This document shows positions 48,251-60,014 of a stretch of DNA of 64,000 nucleotides, one piece after another. Source of the DNA: Enoplolaimus lenunculus (taxonomy: Eukaryota > Nematoda > Enoplea > Enoplida > Thoracostomopsidae). The notes under the pieces are model-generated. The model worked only from the letters and a program-made list of their open reading frames with translations. It did not search any database and was not told where the DNA came from. The translations under genes and the position numbers were made by a program. The DNA lies in contig JASANG010000769.1 of NCBI GenBank assembly GCA_030248215.1, positions 44,504 to 108,503 on the forward strand. Reading direction: 5' to 3'. The stretch's first letter is position 1. Every line of letters starts with the position of its first letter.

Positions 48251-49126
48251 TGGCTCCACTAACTCGTAAATGTAATGTTCAGCCGATGCTTGACCCATTC
48301 GTGTGTCCAGCAACGACAACAAAAATAAATAAAATACAGCTTGTTTTGATTTCGCTAACAGCCCTGTCGCACTAGCTTGGTAAATATCTCACGTACAAAG
48401 TCTCAAAGAGTCGATGAAAATTACCTATTGTTGATAGAAAACAAATGAACCTTTTTATGTTTCGTGTCTAAATTGTTTTAGTGGTTAACTCAATTATAAT
48501 AGCCAGTCGCAAGCGTCAAGGTATATATTGAAATAATGAAAAAACTAAAGCGAAGGAAGCGACAAAAACAAACGTGCGTCACATTTCTAATTAACCAGAA
48601 GCCAATAGGTAGGTGGAACTGCACAGAAACTACGCAAGCAACGCGAACATGAAGCTAGAGTGCTCGCTTAAATTCGAAAACAAATTTCACTGTGCTTCAT
48701 GTTTTACGAGCAGCAGGCACACTCTTCCAGTGCCAAATTTCAATTTGGTATTTATCCGATAAAAATCAGATTCCTAGACCAATTTCGTGCTCACCTCACG
48801 GAATTAGGTGAAAATGCATCTGCCATGCGGGAATCATTGCATCTTTAGCAGACTACAGCATACATCTTAGCAGCAAATCCTACAAGGTTTCTTATTGCGT
48901 TCAACTATTCTCAATTTTTCCGCTAGTGAGGTTGTATAAGGCTTTCGTGTTGCGTTTTCTCTTAGTTCTTTTGTTTTAATTACTTATAATATTATGTCAT
49001 TGTTGGATCCGTAAACTACAAAGCTAGTTCAATTAATAGTTTATCGTATTTGTACTAAGTTTTATCCGAAGCAAATGGCATTAAAGTATATCTTTTTATA
49101 TCATCTAGAGTTTCGGAAATATAACT

Positions 49127-52100
49127 ATGACGGAGTTTTGGCTTATTTCTGCTCCGGGAGAGAAAACTTGTCAAGAAACATGGGACAGATTGAACAAAGT
49201 TACCGCAGTTGATAATAACTTGTCTGTGAATTATAAGTTCAATATTCCAGATTTAAAGGTTAGTGCTGTCAGCAGTGCGGGTTGGAGGCTACCCCCAACT
49301 CACGAGCGAAGCGAGGGAGAAGCCAGACGCATTTCAAAACTTCAGCGGTTTTGTTTCAACCGATTAGGGTGGAGGCCCCTAAATAGGGGAATTGGGGTGG
49401 GCCAATTATCTTAGCTTGATTAGACATTAAGCCAGGTTGTTATTTGATTAAAATACCTATATGTATGAACGTAACGTTATATGGCATTTTGAGTTAACAA
49501 GTATAAAAGCAGTTTGGCTTATGTTACTTGTGTTTAGATACACACACTAAAAATATTGTGTTAAATTTATCTCTACATTCAGGTTGGAACATTGGATCAG
49601 TTGGTTGGTCTTTCCGATGATCTAACAAAGCTTGACGGCTTCGCTGAAAGGTTTGTTTATAAATTTTTGATTGCTTATGCCTATCGTAATGAGACTACAC
49701 AACTGAAAGAAGTCGAATAGTTAATATGCTAATAAGCGAGTATTCCACTAATTTACAAGTATAGAAAGTTTTGAGAGACATGTATAAGTGCTTCTTATCC
49801 AAACACAAGTAATCCAGAAGTCCTAATTTAGGTTTAAACAATAAAACTAACAAGCTAATTAGTTAGTGTATAGCTAGGAGGGCGCGACCGACTGTTAATT
49901 TCCCGGATACAGGAACGTTATCCGGATATTGAATTTTTTACCGGAATCGGATATTAACCGGATGTACTGAATCAAAAGTAATTGTTAGCTTTGATTTTTA
50001 TTTTTTTTCAGGTATTCATGACTACAACCGTAAATATGTATACGGTATCCGGTAGGTACAGATTACGCCGGAACCGCATATCCGGTGATACCCTGGTAGC
50101 TAGTTATTTATTTGTCAGATTTAGAGACTAGTAAACGTTAACTTCAGATTCCTCGCACCCAAAAACGTTTTAGTACTGAAATCAGATAGCTTGTAACTCT
50201 AATAATCAGGGAAATAATTTAAATAGTTCTATTTTAGGTTTTACCAATTATTCAAATTACCGTGTAGCTACTGAGATTCTCACTGGACGGTCTAATGGAC
50301 GGACACCCACCTTTTGACCTTCAGTACAAAACATAAAATGCTTCGCAAAACTCCGAGCTTCTGATCTATATAATTTTAGAATGTTGTCAAAAACGTTTGT
50401 TTTTGGTTTTTGACATAAATATTTTGACTTAAGAGATTTGTTTCAATGTTGACAAAATTTATTACCACATTTCTGTTCTCACAAACTGTACCCTACACCG
50501 CGCTTGTTTTGGACGTTTATGGGTTATGTGTTTGCTTCAGTGTTACCAGAAAGCTGGTTGCATATTTTGCCGATGTTCTTGAAGACCAAAAAGACAAGTT
50601 ACTTGAAAACCTTTGCGTGAATCAAAGTGAGTTTTTTACATTTGTTAATGATTGATTATATGTGCAGATTTCAAATAGGGATGTTGATCCGCACCTTCAT
50701 TATACTTTGCAATAGAAATTATTAACCCTTTCTCACATCAATATTTCAGTTACATCTAAGATGTAATTTCTAACTATATAGAAGGGGTTAATGTACGATG
50801 GGTTCAGCAGAACTTATTTCTGGATCTTTTAAAAACTAACAATGAAAACAGTGTTGAAATTTGTTGAGCTGCAGCTGTTGACCTGAATTGTGAGCTGTAA
50901 CTTTTCACTTCTGAGCTTTTTTGGGAAGATCTCTAAATGAGAAATACAATGAAAACTTTTTGCGACGGTTTTTATGGCTAGTTTTATGCTAACGCCTTTG
51001 AATCCGTCACTGCAAAGCAGCGATAGACTTGTTGAGCCAATCGAAATTCCCAGCGAAGCTCGGAGTTTCGCGAAGCGTTGTATGTTTTGTACTTGTGGGT
51101 CGATAGGTTGACGTCCGGTCGTCCGTCTGTCCATACGAAAAGAATCTCAGGAACCGCAGAATCGATTTTGCTACATATTTTTTGTTTGAAAGTCAATTAT
51201 CCTGGGATGTTAATCTCGCATTGGGGTTTTAAAATTTTAAGCCGTTTATTAGCTACAGGCTAATGTGCATAATTAGTTGAGTCTAATTTAGAACTTTTTA
51301 CGTTTTTTCACTAATTGTTAGTGTTTCAAGCAATCTAATTACAGCAGTAAAGAGCTTTGGGTGCCATGAATCTAAATAAAATAAATGGTTTATTACACAT
51401 AATTTATAAGTCTAAATTAAGATTTTTTTACAGTATTTCACTAATTATTAGAGTTAAAAGCAATCTAATTTCAGCAAGAAAGGGTTTGTCAGTGCGAGGA
51501 ATCTGAATAAATTGTCTGTAAATCTTCAAAACCGATAAATGAATAGTTGGCTAATTACCAGTGTGCATATTAGCTTAATTGCTTCACTGTGTTCGAGTTT
51601 CGCTCAATACATGTAGTCCCACTATGACTGGTTATATTATCTGAAGCTAAACATACTGACTCTTCAAATCCATTTAGTGTGTTACATACGTATTTCAGAA
51701 CCAATGGTAGCGTACCTAACAAAATTTCAGTGGGAATCTGCGAAGTACCCAATGAAGCAGTCGCTTCGTAATTTGTCTGAAATTATTAGCAAGGTATTAT
51801 GCATGTTTATTGAGGTGAGTGCTTTACTAGCAGTGTTTCGGTTGTCGACTATCATGCTGTCCGTATGGACTGGAACCAGCCAGATGTTTGCCAATTGCTT
51901 TATTCACATTTATCTACATGTTGGGTTGAAACAAGCAACTGCTGTGAGCGCCAGCCTTATTCGGTCTCTCGTTTTTGTATTTAGGAAGGAAATATCTTTC
52001 GTAATTATTTGTTTCATTTTGTTCAAGCAAATCAATCAGATCGACAGCGATCTTAAAACAAAAGCCAATTCATACAATGCATTGAAAAACAATTTGGCAT

Positions 52101-54805
52101 CGTTAGAGCGACGCAGTGTCGGCAGTTTGATAACAAAGGATTTGGGCGACATTGTTAAAAAGGATGATTTTGTACTGGATTCTGAATATTTAACTACACT
52201 GCTTGTTGTAGTTCCAAGGTAACGTTTATATTGTAAGCACAATTTCTCATTGTGAATATTTTGGTTGAAGTACTATTTTGATAAAAATTGCTGTGTTGAA
52301 GGACTGCAAGTACGTAACAAAACATTAATACATCGCATTGCACATTATATATTCTAAATGAAACAGTCATGTTGTTGATAGTAGCCCTGCAAGTTATGTT
52401 AGTAAATTGCAGCATACTATGTTAAAGGTCAATATATAAAGATTGGGAAAGCAAATATGAAAAATTGGCTGATATGGTCGTGCCACGTTCCACTAGGTAA
52501 AACTAATTGGGTTGAGCTATGTGTATATTTGAAAGTGGTAACTTTAGACATTTGTGCAATGTGGTAGTTGCAAATTTGGAAGCATTTTGCATCTATGCAA
52601 TGCAAAAACAGATATTAATTTAGACCAATGGATACGAGGCTATGGTCTGGACGAAAAATGTAATGTTGACGTATATAATAATTGTAGGTAACATATATAA
52701 TAATTGTAGGTAACATTTGTTGCGTGAAAATACCAATGATGGTAATAAGCAATATTTTAATTGCGAGTTTTGTAGGTTGTTGTATGAAGATCAAGATCAC
52801 GGTCTGTTTTCTGTCACATTATTCCGCAAAGTGGTTGACGAATACAAGTTACACTGTCGGGAAAATAAGTAAATTTGTTTGTTTATTTAATAATTTCGCA
52901 TGTGATACTATGCAAGCATAGATGAAAATGATTTACGTATTGTCGCATCGAACTATAATTAGCTGTAATTTGCTAAAATTTAAGCGTTTGTAAGCTTTAT
53001 TACCGATCGGGCGTTGAATGGAACAAGAAAAATTCTTTGACTCTGAGATGCATGCATTTTTATTCTAAGCAACCAGGGTGCAACCGGAATTACAATTTAC
53101 CAAAATAGGAATCGGAATTTAAAAAAATAAACACCGTAAACGGAACCGTAAAATGAAAAATACATGCCACCGAAAAATTTCATTTCAATTTTTGTGCAAT
53201 ATTATTGGTGAAATAATACTAGATAGAGATAGGTATTCAATTTAGCTGCTGGATTTTAGATTTTAATTGTGGACGGGAGCGAAATCTACTTTCGATCGTT
53301 TATTTTCGGATATTGTCAAAGTTTATATACCTTACTAATGAAATCTATTTAATTTTTATCGTCATTTTTAGTAAAATATCTTAATTTAATTCCCGTAAAA
53401 ATTTGCCGGAACCGGAAGGTAAAAAAAGCAATGATGTTAAAACATGAATATAAGAATCAGGCGGCACTAGTTACTTATACAGTTGCTATGTAGTATTTCG
53501 TATATTTCAAAACAATTAGATATACATGTGTTTACCAATTGTTTTAATGGATAACAGTATACATAATACAACGTTTTAGATTTATCGTGCGAGACTTTGT
53601 CTATGATGAAAATGCTTTGAAAGCTGGGAAAAACGAACGAGATAAACTTACCGCTGAGAAAGGAAAACAGTTCGTAAGTTAGCTTGCGGACTGGTTCTAA
53701 AATAGTAATATCGGAATTTTATATAAAACGGTTTCATTGTTGTTAGTATCGAATTTGCTAAAAAGAGTTAAAAAGATTGCTGACCGATATTGCAAAGTTG
53801 TGTAGTTTTATGTTAAATTTATAGAAATAGTTCATCATAAAAAAGTTTCATGCAACACGTCTACTGCTTCAGGGCCCTTTAGTCAGATGGCTTCGAATTA
53901 ATTTCGGCGAGATGTTTTCGGCTTGGATTCACGTCAAAGCGTTGCGCGTGTTCGTAGAATCAGTACTCAGGTACGATAATGTAGCGTTTGACACCTCTTG
54001 TTGACTTAGGCTGTTAGATTTTTGTGAACACGTCGTTTAATCGTTTTGCTTCGTCTGCTCGCATTGTCTAGTAAACTATAATCAAATCTCGCGTGGCTTG
54101 TTTTCTAGTAGCGACTTGACAATATAAATTAGAAAACAATCTTATTGTTGGAAGTATGGATGAGATCTCATGGTTTTATGTTTATCATTTCTGGTTAAAA
54201 ATTTCTGAAAATAACTGATAATCTAAGTGAATCAGTTTATAGTGTTCGTGAAGTTTAGATATGGATTACCTGTCAATTTCCAAGCCGCGCTACTGCAACC
54301 TAATAGAAAAACGCAACGAAGGCTCAAAGAAGTTCTGAATCAGTTATACGCACATTTAGATTCTGGATCGGGTGGCTCGGGAAACATTGAGGTAAGTAAG
54401 TCAAACTTAAATTAGAATTGCATAGGAACATAATATATTCTAATTCGTAACTCGCAAGCAAAATATATTTAGTGGACACCGGCACTGGTTGGCCGATGCC
54501 CATTATTTGTAACCTGCGCAGTTGTCGTTGAAATGTCTATAAACTCAGCACTCGTTGCAACACAGCATAGTGCGTAAGTTGTTCTCTATGAAGTTGCTAT
54601 TTAACAATACGCCATCATTGGCGAACTTCAACGTCTAATGGTTCTATAGTTCGCACAATCCAGTATATTTTACTATTATCTGCAGATGTCAGATGAAATA
54701 CCTGGACTTATGTCGCTTGGTAGTCAGGACTACTATCCATACGTGTTCTTTAAAATCAACATTGATTTAATCAGTGACACAAGCAATAGATATGGTGCTT
54801 CGTGA
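49127..54805 (+). CDS. ATP6V1C: V-type proton ATPase, V1 subunit C
   Basis: Exons: 49127-49258, 49583-49650, 50541-50626, 51699-51793, 52028-52218, 52428-52496, 52776-52868, 53580-53673, 53873-53970, 54259-54391, 54686-54805 (1179 nt, 392 aa). Human V1C1 is 382 aa and similar end to end. Family stretches present include [14 protein letters not shown] at the N terminus, [52 protein letters not shown] and YYPYVFFKI near the C terminus. Subunit C is the cytosolic peripheral-stalk component that links V1 to Vo subunit a and is released when the pump disassembles. The exon 6 acceptor (TTAAAG) has a weak pyrimidine tract and was chosen because it alone restores frame and the PR-S-I-Y-K-DW spacing. 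Intron 4 (51794-52027) is stop-free in frame, so a longer isoform is possible. A Gly/Ser-rich stretch replaces the human alanines near residue 345. Confidence 0.97.
49690..50370 (-). mobile_element. Tandem-repeat-bearing element in V-ATPase C intron 2, split by a MITE
   Basis: On the minus strand this reads like the elements at 40765 and 51035: CTCCGAG(T/C) near a GCGAAGC phrase, GTCCGTCCATTAGACC, CTAATTATTAG-like motifs, then TAGTTAATATG and TGTAGTCTC. It is interrupted at 49878-50095 by a CCGG-type MITE. It occupies most of intron 2 (49651-50540). Confidence 0.6.
49878..50095. mobile_element. CCGG-type MITE nested in the tandem-repeat element
   Basis: The ends GAGGGCGCGACCGA and ATCCGGTGATACCCTG are decayed versions of CAGGGTGCAACCGG. 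The flanks ATAGCTAG (49870-49877) and GTAGCTAG (50096-50103) match at 7 of 8 bases, so an 8-bp duplication is visible. The host element continues on both sides. Confidence 0.8.
51035..51630. mobile_element. Tandem-repeat-bearing element in V-ATPase C intron 3
   Basis: Starts AAATTCCCAGCGAAGCTCGG, continues AGTTTCGCGAAGCG and GTCGTCCGTCTGTCC, then irregular units with AATAAATTGTCTG, CAAAACCGATAA and TAGCTTAATTGCTTC. It ends near CATGTAGTCC and ATGACTGGTTA. Same family as the element at 40765, in the same orientation on the plus strand. Confidence 0.65.
51794..52027 (+). other. Stop-free 234-nt intron 4 of V-ATPase C
   Basis: Bounded by GTATTA and TTCAAG, 234 nt is exactly 78 codons, and the frame joining exons 4 and 5 is open right through. 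The translation is strongly hydrophobic (Leu/Ile/Val/Phe runs). The human protein has no insert at this position (after residue 127 here), so normal splicing is expected. Retention would still give an in-frame protein. Confidence 0.6.
53084..53422 (+). mobile_element. CCGG-type MITE, 3' end missing
   Basis: It starts CAGGGTGCAACCGGAATTAC in V-ATPase C intron 7 and follows the copy at 46681 (ATACATG(T/C)CACCGAAAAA, TTAGATTTT, GCGAAATC). It stops within the CCGGAACCGGAA subterminal part. No right terminus or duplication is present. Confidence 0.75.
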
Positions 54806-55244
54806 AAATGACAAATTCTAACAATTCCATCGTATTTGTAATGCCAATTTTTGTTATATTTTAAAACCTTGTATATAAGTGTTAGTTAGAATTTCGGAAA
54901 AATTGTTCATTAATTGATCAGTGTGGTTTTATGTAAAATTGAATAAGTCTGTATAGAGTATTTAAAAATTGTGTTACAGTGTCGTACTATATGGCCAGTG
55001 TTGCAAAATGCTCCATTTAAACATTCATATTTTTAGTCGCCGGCGGTTAAGATTTCTGCATTGCTGGCTGTATTTAGGAACCTTGTCCAATAGAAAATTA
55101 TTGTGATTGTATAAAAATATAACTATTTATCAATTATTTTACAATAATATACAATATACATGCATTTTTGTCAACTGTAAACGCGTAGACAATATACACG
55201 TATGAGTATAACATATACAACCTCTTGATCTTTTGTTAGTGGGC

Positions 55245-55525
55245 ACCAGAATGTAACCGAAAGTGAAAAATACCGGAGCCGGAGGTTAACAAAACTTACC
55301 GAAACCGGAACAGAACCCATAAGTGATGCGAAATTAGGTAGCTTAAACAGTCTAAATTGTTAATTTTTGCAAAAAGTACTTATAGCCAAACGCACCGAAC
55401 GATACAATTTTTGGAAAACTATAGAACATTTCAGTACTGAAATTGTCAGAAGCTTCGGCAAAAATTCTGCTGAGCCGGAGATCCATTTTCTGCAGGAGCC
55501 GGAGGCAGACCTCGCGTTGTACCCG
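55245..55525 (+). mobile_element. CCGG-type MITE, diverged copy
   Basis: Starts CCAGAATGTAACCGAAAGTG, then GAAAAATACCGGAGCCGG. Ends near GACCTCGCGTTGTACCCG. The start is shared with a fragment at 60116, suggesting a subfamily. Confidence 0.5.
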
Positions 55526-55894
55526 AGTGGATACGTAAAACAACAGCTAATAATGCCAGTATGAAATAGGGTCCATTGGAGTTAAAATAGTGTGGCGCTT
55601 GTGTGAAAGATCTAAGATATACAGTCGTTAGCACAAGATTGTTACCCTAAAACTTTTCAGTAAGCTTTCGTGCAGGAAGCGGTAGTCAACATACTACCGG
55701 AATCTGAAAGCAAAATTTTGTAGAGGTTTTCAAGGAAACTGCTTTCATAAACTGTGTAATCTAGATATTATAAAGTGCTACATTCAACATTTAATCATGG
55801 AAAAATAACAATGGCTTTGCAAATAGAAATAACTCTGATAACGCTTAACTTAAAAAGACTTTTGCGTGTGCTTACTTATTTATCATTCCATATA

Positions 55895-56089
55895 CGCTGC
55901 AAAAAGTGATGAGTCAAATTGACTCTCTGAAATAGACTTTTCCGGACTACACAAACTGAGTCAAATTCGACTCACTCGAGTCGCAGTGAGTCGAATTTGT
56001 CTCTGGCGAAGTCGAATTTGACTCAGTGTGTGTAGTCCCGAAAAGTCTATTTCGGAGAGAGTCCATTTAACTCATCATTTTTTGCAGTG
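55895..56089. mobile_element. Palindromic MITE with ~80-bp arms
   Basis: CGCTGCAAAAAGTGATGAG at the left and CTCATCATTTTTTGCAGTG at the right begin arms that pair for about 80 bp (GACTCTCT, AATAGACTTTTC, GGACTACAC, ACTGAGTCAAATTCGACT). A short CTCGAGTCGCAG centre separates them. The flanks show no clear target duplication. Confidence 0.8.
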
Positions 56090-56115
56090 TTCGGCCAGAA
56101 TTATATCTAGTCCTT

Positions 56116-56297
56116 GGTCTATGTATAGATGACGCCCGGACTTTTAGGCGGGACTTAAGCTTAAGCTGTAGACTAATTTTTATGATTGTTGATTATCCAC
56201 ACTACGCTTTAGGCTTACAAATATGCTTATCGTTACGCTGAAGCTTAGGCTTAGAAAGTGCTTATACGCTGTTGCGGCCGTTATCTACACGTTGGTC
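56116..56297 (+). mobile_element. TTAGGC-type MITE, degenerate copy
   Basis: Starts GGTCTATGTATAGATGACG and ends CGTTATCTACACGTTGGTC, imperfect inverted repeats. Inside are TTAAGCTTAAGCTGTAGAC and scattered CTTAGGCTTA hexamers. Confidence 0.65.
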
Positions 56298-56775
56298 AAT
56301 ACTTTGTAGGCAATTCAGCTTTTTTTAGAAAAGTGTCAGTTAAATAAAGACAGTTGCCATACCTAGCTTTGCTATATTGTGATAGTTTAATTCAGTTCAT
56401 CTGTAATATTATGTCTGTTTAATGTTCAGTCTTACAAGTTGCTGTCTTTGGTAGTTTCAAATCGTGTTTCCAGAAATCGATCTGCCAATAAAAAATTGAT
56501 AATCAACACGAGTGATCGCTCGTATAACAAAAATAAATGTCGGTTACAATAAAATAATTGCGATCTTCTAAACGCAACGATAGTTAGTATGATTTTCACG
56601 CTTAGTGGTAGTAATTGAGCATCAAGTTTAGGGCCCATGATACGATAAAGGCCATTCCATTTTCCCGAGACCAATATACAAGGAGTGCAAACATATCCAT
56701 TCCTGTTTACATATACACAGCAAAATATATAGTAATATATAAAATGTAATATATAATATAAAAATATATATTTGG

Positions 56776-57162
56776 CAGGTTGCAACTGGATGTCCGGTTC
56801 CGGTAGGGAAATCAGGTATTTTTCACTATCCGGTTCCGGTAAGAAATCCGGTTTTTTACGGGAATTTTCCGGTATTTTCGGTATTGAATATTTTTTCTCA
56901 TTCGAAAATTTAAGAAAAATTGGCATATTATTCTAAATTATTTATCGAAGATTGTTCGAGCGTGTATTGCCAAAATTTTCCATTTGTGACATTCTTCATA
57001 ATCTATCATATGTTTCCAGCTACTGATTTGTTTCAGGATTTTGGCATTCTTAATGGTGTGTTTACAGCATTAAAAGCGATAAAATAGCGCTTAAAATGAA
57101 TTTTTTGGTAACAAATTTTTAACGTTCCCGTTCCGGTATTTTATAATTCCGGTTGCACCCTG
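56776..57162. mobile_element. CCGG-type hAT-like MITE, full copy
   Basis: Starts CAGGTTGCAACTGGATGTCC and ends TAATTCCGGTTGCACCCTG. The flanks ATATTTGG (56768-56775) and ACATTTGG (57163-57170) match at 7 of 8 bases, an 8-bp target duplication. The interior is rich in TTCCGGTA near both ends and AT-rich in the middle. Confidence 0.88.
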
Positions 57163-57344
57163 ACATTTGGTATAGAGAATGTGATGCAGCACGGAGTGTT
57201 TATTTTCTCGGGGGGGGGTGTTGCCGCACCCCCTGACTCAGTAAAAGAAACGCTGACGCTGAGCAGGATACGGATTCCAATAATGAATTAATGAATTGCT
57301 TAGTGTGGGGAGGGGGTTTGGGGGCGACAGCCCTCCATCCTGCT

Positions 57345-57409
57345 TAGGGACCGGCTTAGGCTTAAGATTATGCTTAATGCTGCTCCACCCCTGTTCTTTA
57401 CATTAGCCC
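57345..57409 (+). mobile_element. TTAGGC-type MITE, right end only
   Basis: GGCTTAGGCTTAAGATTATG, then GCTGCTCCACCCCTGTTC and TTTACATTAGCCC. It directly abuts the GTCCC minisatellite, as at 35344. Confidence 0.55.
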
Positions 57410-57530
57410 AATTGTCACGCTATCCAACTGTCTCGCTGTCCAGCTGTCCCGTTGTCCAACTGTCCCGCTGTCCTACTGTCCCGCTTTCCAACTGCCCCAC
57501 ATTCCAACTGTCCCGCTGTTCCAATTATAT
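57410..57530 (+). repeat. Short minisatellite, CAACTGTCCCGCTGTC unit
   Basis: About seven irregular copies of a 16-17 bp unit. The sequence after it (TTGCTGTCCCTGGAAAA, GTAACATTGGC) matches the tail of the minisatellite at 34537-35600. Confidence 0.8.
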
Positions 57531-57974
57531 TTGTTGTGTGTACTCCTGGTACATTGCTGTCCCTGGAAAATGGTACGGGCTTTAGGGTAACATTGGCAAA
57601 GTTTAGTTTCAAGCTCAGCATCAGGCTATAATATACTGCAACGCCAACCTTCGGTCGCCAGAGATTGTAATACACAGGCTGTCTTGTAATATTGTTCTCT
57701 GAATGCATCTGACTGGTATATTGATCTTTGTAGTCTATAGTTATAATAACATATATGAAAGTCAGCTAGTAAAATGTGTACAATTCCAATTTTATTGAAG
57801 CGACAGTTATTTGCTTTTATAAGTGCAATGTTCCACCGCATCAACGTTGCCAAAATATGGAAAAACGACCCGTTAATTGCGAATGATGCCTTAGCATATC
57901 TCGTGTTTTTATTAAGTTTGTGCAATTCAACGAGCTTGTTTGTCACTTGGTTTTGGACAATTTTGAAATTTATA

Positions 57975-58394
57975 TTGTATTGACCCGAACAAGAGGGGTC
58001 CCATTTTGAGTCAGAATCAATTGGAGTCCGTATCCCTAATTAGAGTCCGTAAGCGGATAGAGTCCCTAAAACCTAATTAGAGTCCATAAATATTAATTTT
58101 TCCTAATTACAGTGCATAAATGACTTCAGGACCAAATCATCTGAGTTGGAAAGTTTAAAACGTAAATTTTGAAAGTACATTCCTAAGTATAGCCTTGTAT
58201 TATCGCTCAAGCTCTTGATGCAAGACAAATAAACGTTTAATTCAACGTATAATTGCAGTATCGGATATATATCAGTAACTAAGGGCGGTGGATCTTGGGT
58301 TAAAATAAATAACAGTCCGTAACCGAATAACAAGGGGGGTACCCTCTGTAGAGGCCAAATAAATATCAGTCCCCCCTTATTCGGGTCACTACAG
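57975..58394. mobile_element. TA-type MITE, long copy
   Basis: TTGTATTGACCCGAACAAG at the left and CTTATTCGGGTCACTACAG at the right are inverted repeats. TA flanks both ends (57973-57974 and 58395-58396). Inside, CTAATTAGAGTCC phrases repeat. The TA duplication suggests Tc1/mariner descent. Confidence 0.8.
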
Positions 58395-58519
58395 TACCGC
58401 ATGGAAGGGCGGCGGATCGTTGGTTAAAAATAAATAACACTCCGTAACTGAATAACAAGGGGTACCCTCTGGGAGGCCAAATAAATATCAGTCCCCCCTC
58501 TTATTCGGGTCACTACAGT
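58395..58519. repeat. Tandem copy of the TA-type MITE's right end
   Basis: 58407-58519 repeats 58283-58394 with a period of about 124 bp (GGGCGGCGGATCGTTGG versus GGGCGGTGGATCTTGGG, both ending GGGTCACTACAG). The element therefore has two consecutive right ends. Confidence 0.85.
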
Positions 58520-59309
58520 GCATAGTTATATTGACACGTTTCTCAAAATGGCAATTTTATTGACATTTTGCAGGTTATTGTTAAAATTATTAGCAGATAT
58601 AACACTAATTTTATTGCCTAATTTTCCACACATCTACCTTCACTTTATCTCAGGCAAAACTTGTTGACGTTCGGCTGCAGATTTTTTACCTTCGATTGCA
58701 CGCTATCAGTCACATTGATTTCCATGAATAAAGGAATCACAGGATAACAGTGTGCAACCGTAGGGGAAAAACCTGGAGCCAGAGTTGAAGCTAAATTAAG
58801 GAGGCTAAGAACATTTTTTAGTAAATGTTGTGTCATTCTGCGAGATTTTATCACCTGGAGCAATTTTGGAATGTCTATTATTTCACAGATTGCTCAAAAA
58901 ATGGAGCTACAAATGGACAAAAAATACACAGGCGAAATTTTTTGCTTCATATCCGGTTCAGGTGGAGTTTGTTGACATAAAAAAGGTTTTTTCATGTTAT
59001 GTTTCAAAATTAAAAAAGATTATAAAATTTGTCTAAGTTTTAACAAACCTTTAAAAAGTGTCAACAAATGTAATGATCGTCTTCTTTGAGAGATTTCAAC
59101 AATTTAGACTTTACAATAGCCCATACTTTACAAACATATTCACCAAAAACATGGTTGTTTTTCGAAAAAATTGAAAAGACCGGAATAATTGACAAACGTA
59201 TTTGTTTCCCAATACAGATGTTAATAGACGTTAAATCTCTTAAAAAATAGTATTAAAAAATCGCAGACTTTTTTAGTAAGTATATACATATAAAATTGCC
59301 AACAGGGAA

Positions 59310-59405
59310 GGCAGAGAGTACGAGTGTCGGATCGGATCTCTAGTAAATGGTATCTGCTAGCTAGCTGACCACAATATTGTGGGTTTGAGTCCGACAAAAA
59401 TCTTT
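59310..59405 (+). other. tRNA-like fragment
   Basis: A GTGGGTTTGAGTCCGAC stretch resembles a B box/T arm. Upstream GATCTCTAGTAAATGGTATC resembles an A box, and GTCGGAT and GTCCGAC could pair as a 7-bp stem. The cloverleaf is incomplete, so a SINE remnant is more likely than a tRNA gene. Confidence 0.3.
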
Positions 59406-59689
59406 TAACAGGAACCACAAGTTGAGTTAAACGACTAAATTAATATTAGTATATACAACAATAATTTTAAGATCAAAGTACTTACGCTTTATTCGCAAAA
59501 ACATGGTGAGTAAAATTAGGCGTTTCAGTTGAGTCAAGAGAAATCACACCTGTTGCCGATTCAGTTTCATCACGGCCACGAATAAAGTATATAAAAACAG
59601 CAAAAAAGTCCCGTATAGTACAGCCAAATAGGTAGCCACACAGCTTTCATAAAAATACAGGATTTTTCGCTATTAAAGTTGCAGGAACC

Positions 59690-60014
59690 CACGGTGCAAA
59701 TGAATAGTAAAAATACGGAAATGTAACAATCAAAATAGCGGAAACGGATATTGCAGCATAAGTTTCAAAAATGTTTTATTTTTCTGCCAGCACAATTGAG
59801 GCGTGCAAAATTTAGCGGTCTTGCAAAGATTTTAAAGAAAAATGACGGATGAGCTGAAATTTTTAAGGTTTTGGATCAAATTCGTAATTCTTATTTCTGC
59901 AGCATATTCGTAACGAAAAATTGCGAGATCGTAAAAAATTACAGAATTTCCGATATTTATATAACGGAAACGAACACCGATTTTTGCCGGAAACGGATAT
60001 CCGGTTACACCCTG
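59690..60014 (+). mobile_element. CCGG-type MITE
   Basis: Starts CACGGTGCAAATGAATAG (decayed CAGGGTGCAA) and ends ATATCCGGTTACACCCTG. It shares GTTTTATTTTTCTGCC and AACGGATA phrases with 35735-35966. The target duplication is not clear. A related short fragment (CCAGAATGCAATCGAAG) lies at 60116-60180. Confidence 0.7.

Larger units (their letters stand above)
46454..49126. other. Divergent intergenic region between TOP3A and V-ATPase C
   Basis: 2.7 kb containing a CCGG-type MITE at 46681-47035, a related fragment at about 47040-47155 (GACCGGATGTCCGGTATAA) and a SINE locus at 47926-48250. Both promoters must lie here, but no core element could be assigned. Confidence 0.6.

Noticed and set aside
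55367-55634. Open frames on both strands near 55.4-55.6 kb
   Set aside because: They run through a CCGG-type MITE and have no family features.
57774-57983. 69-codon plus-strand and overlapping 106-codon minus-strand frames
   Set aside because: Both are open by chance in AT-rich intergenic DNA, partly entering the TA-type MITE; no recognisable family.
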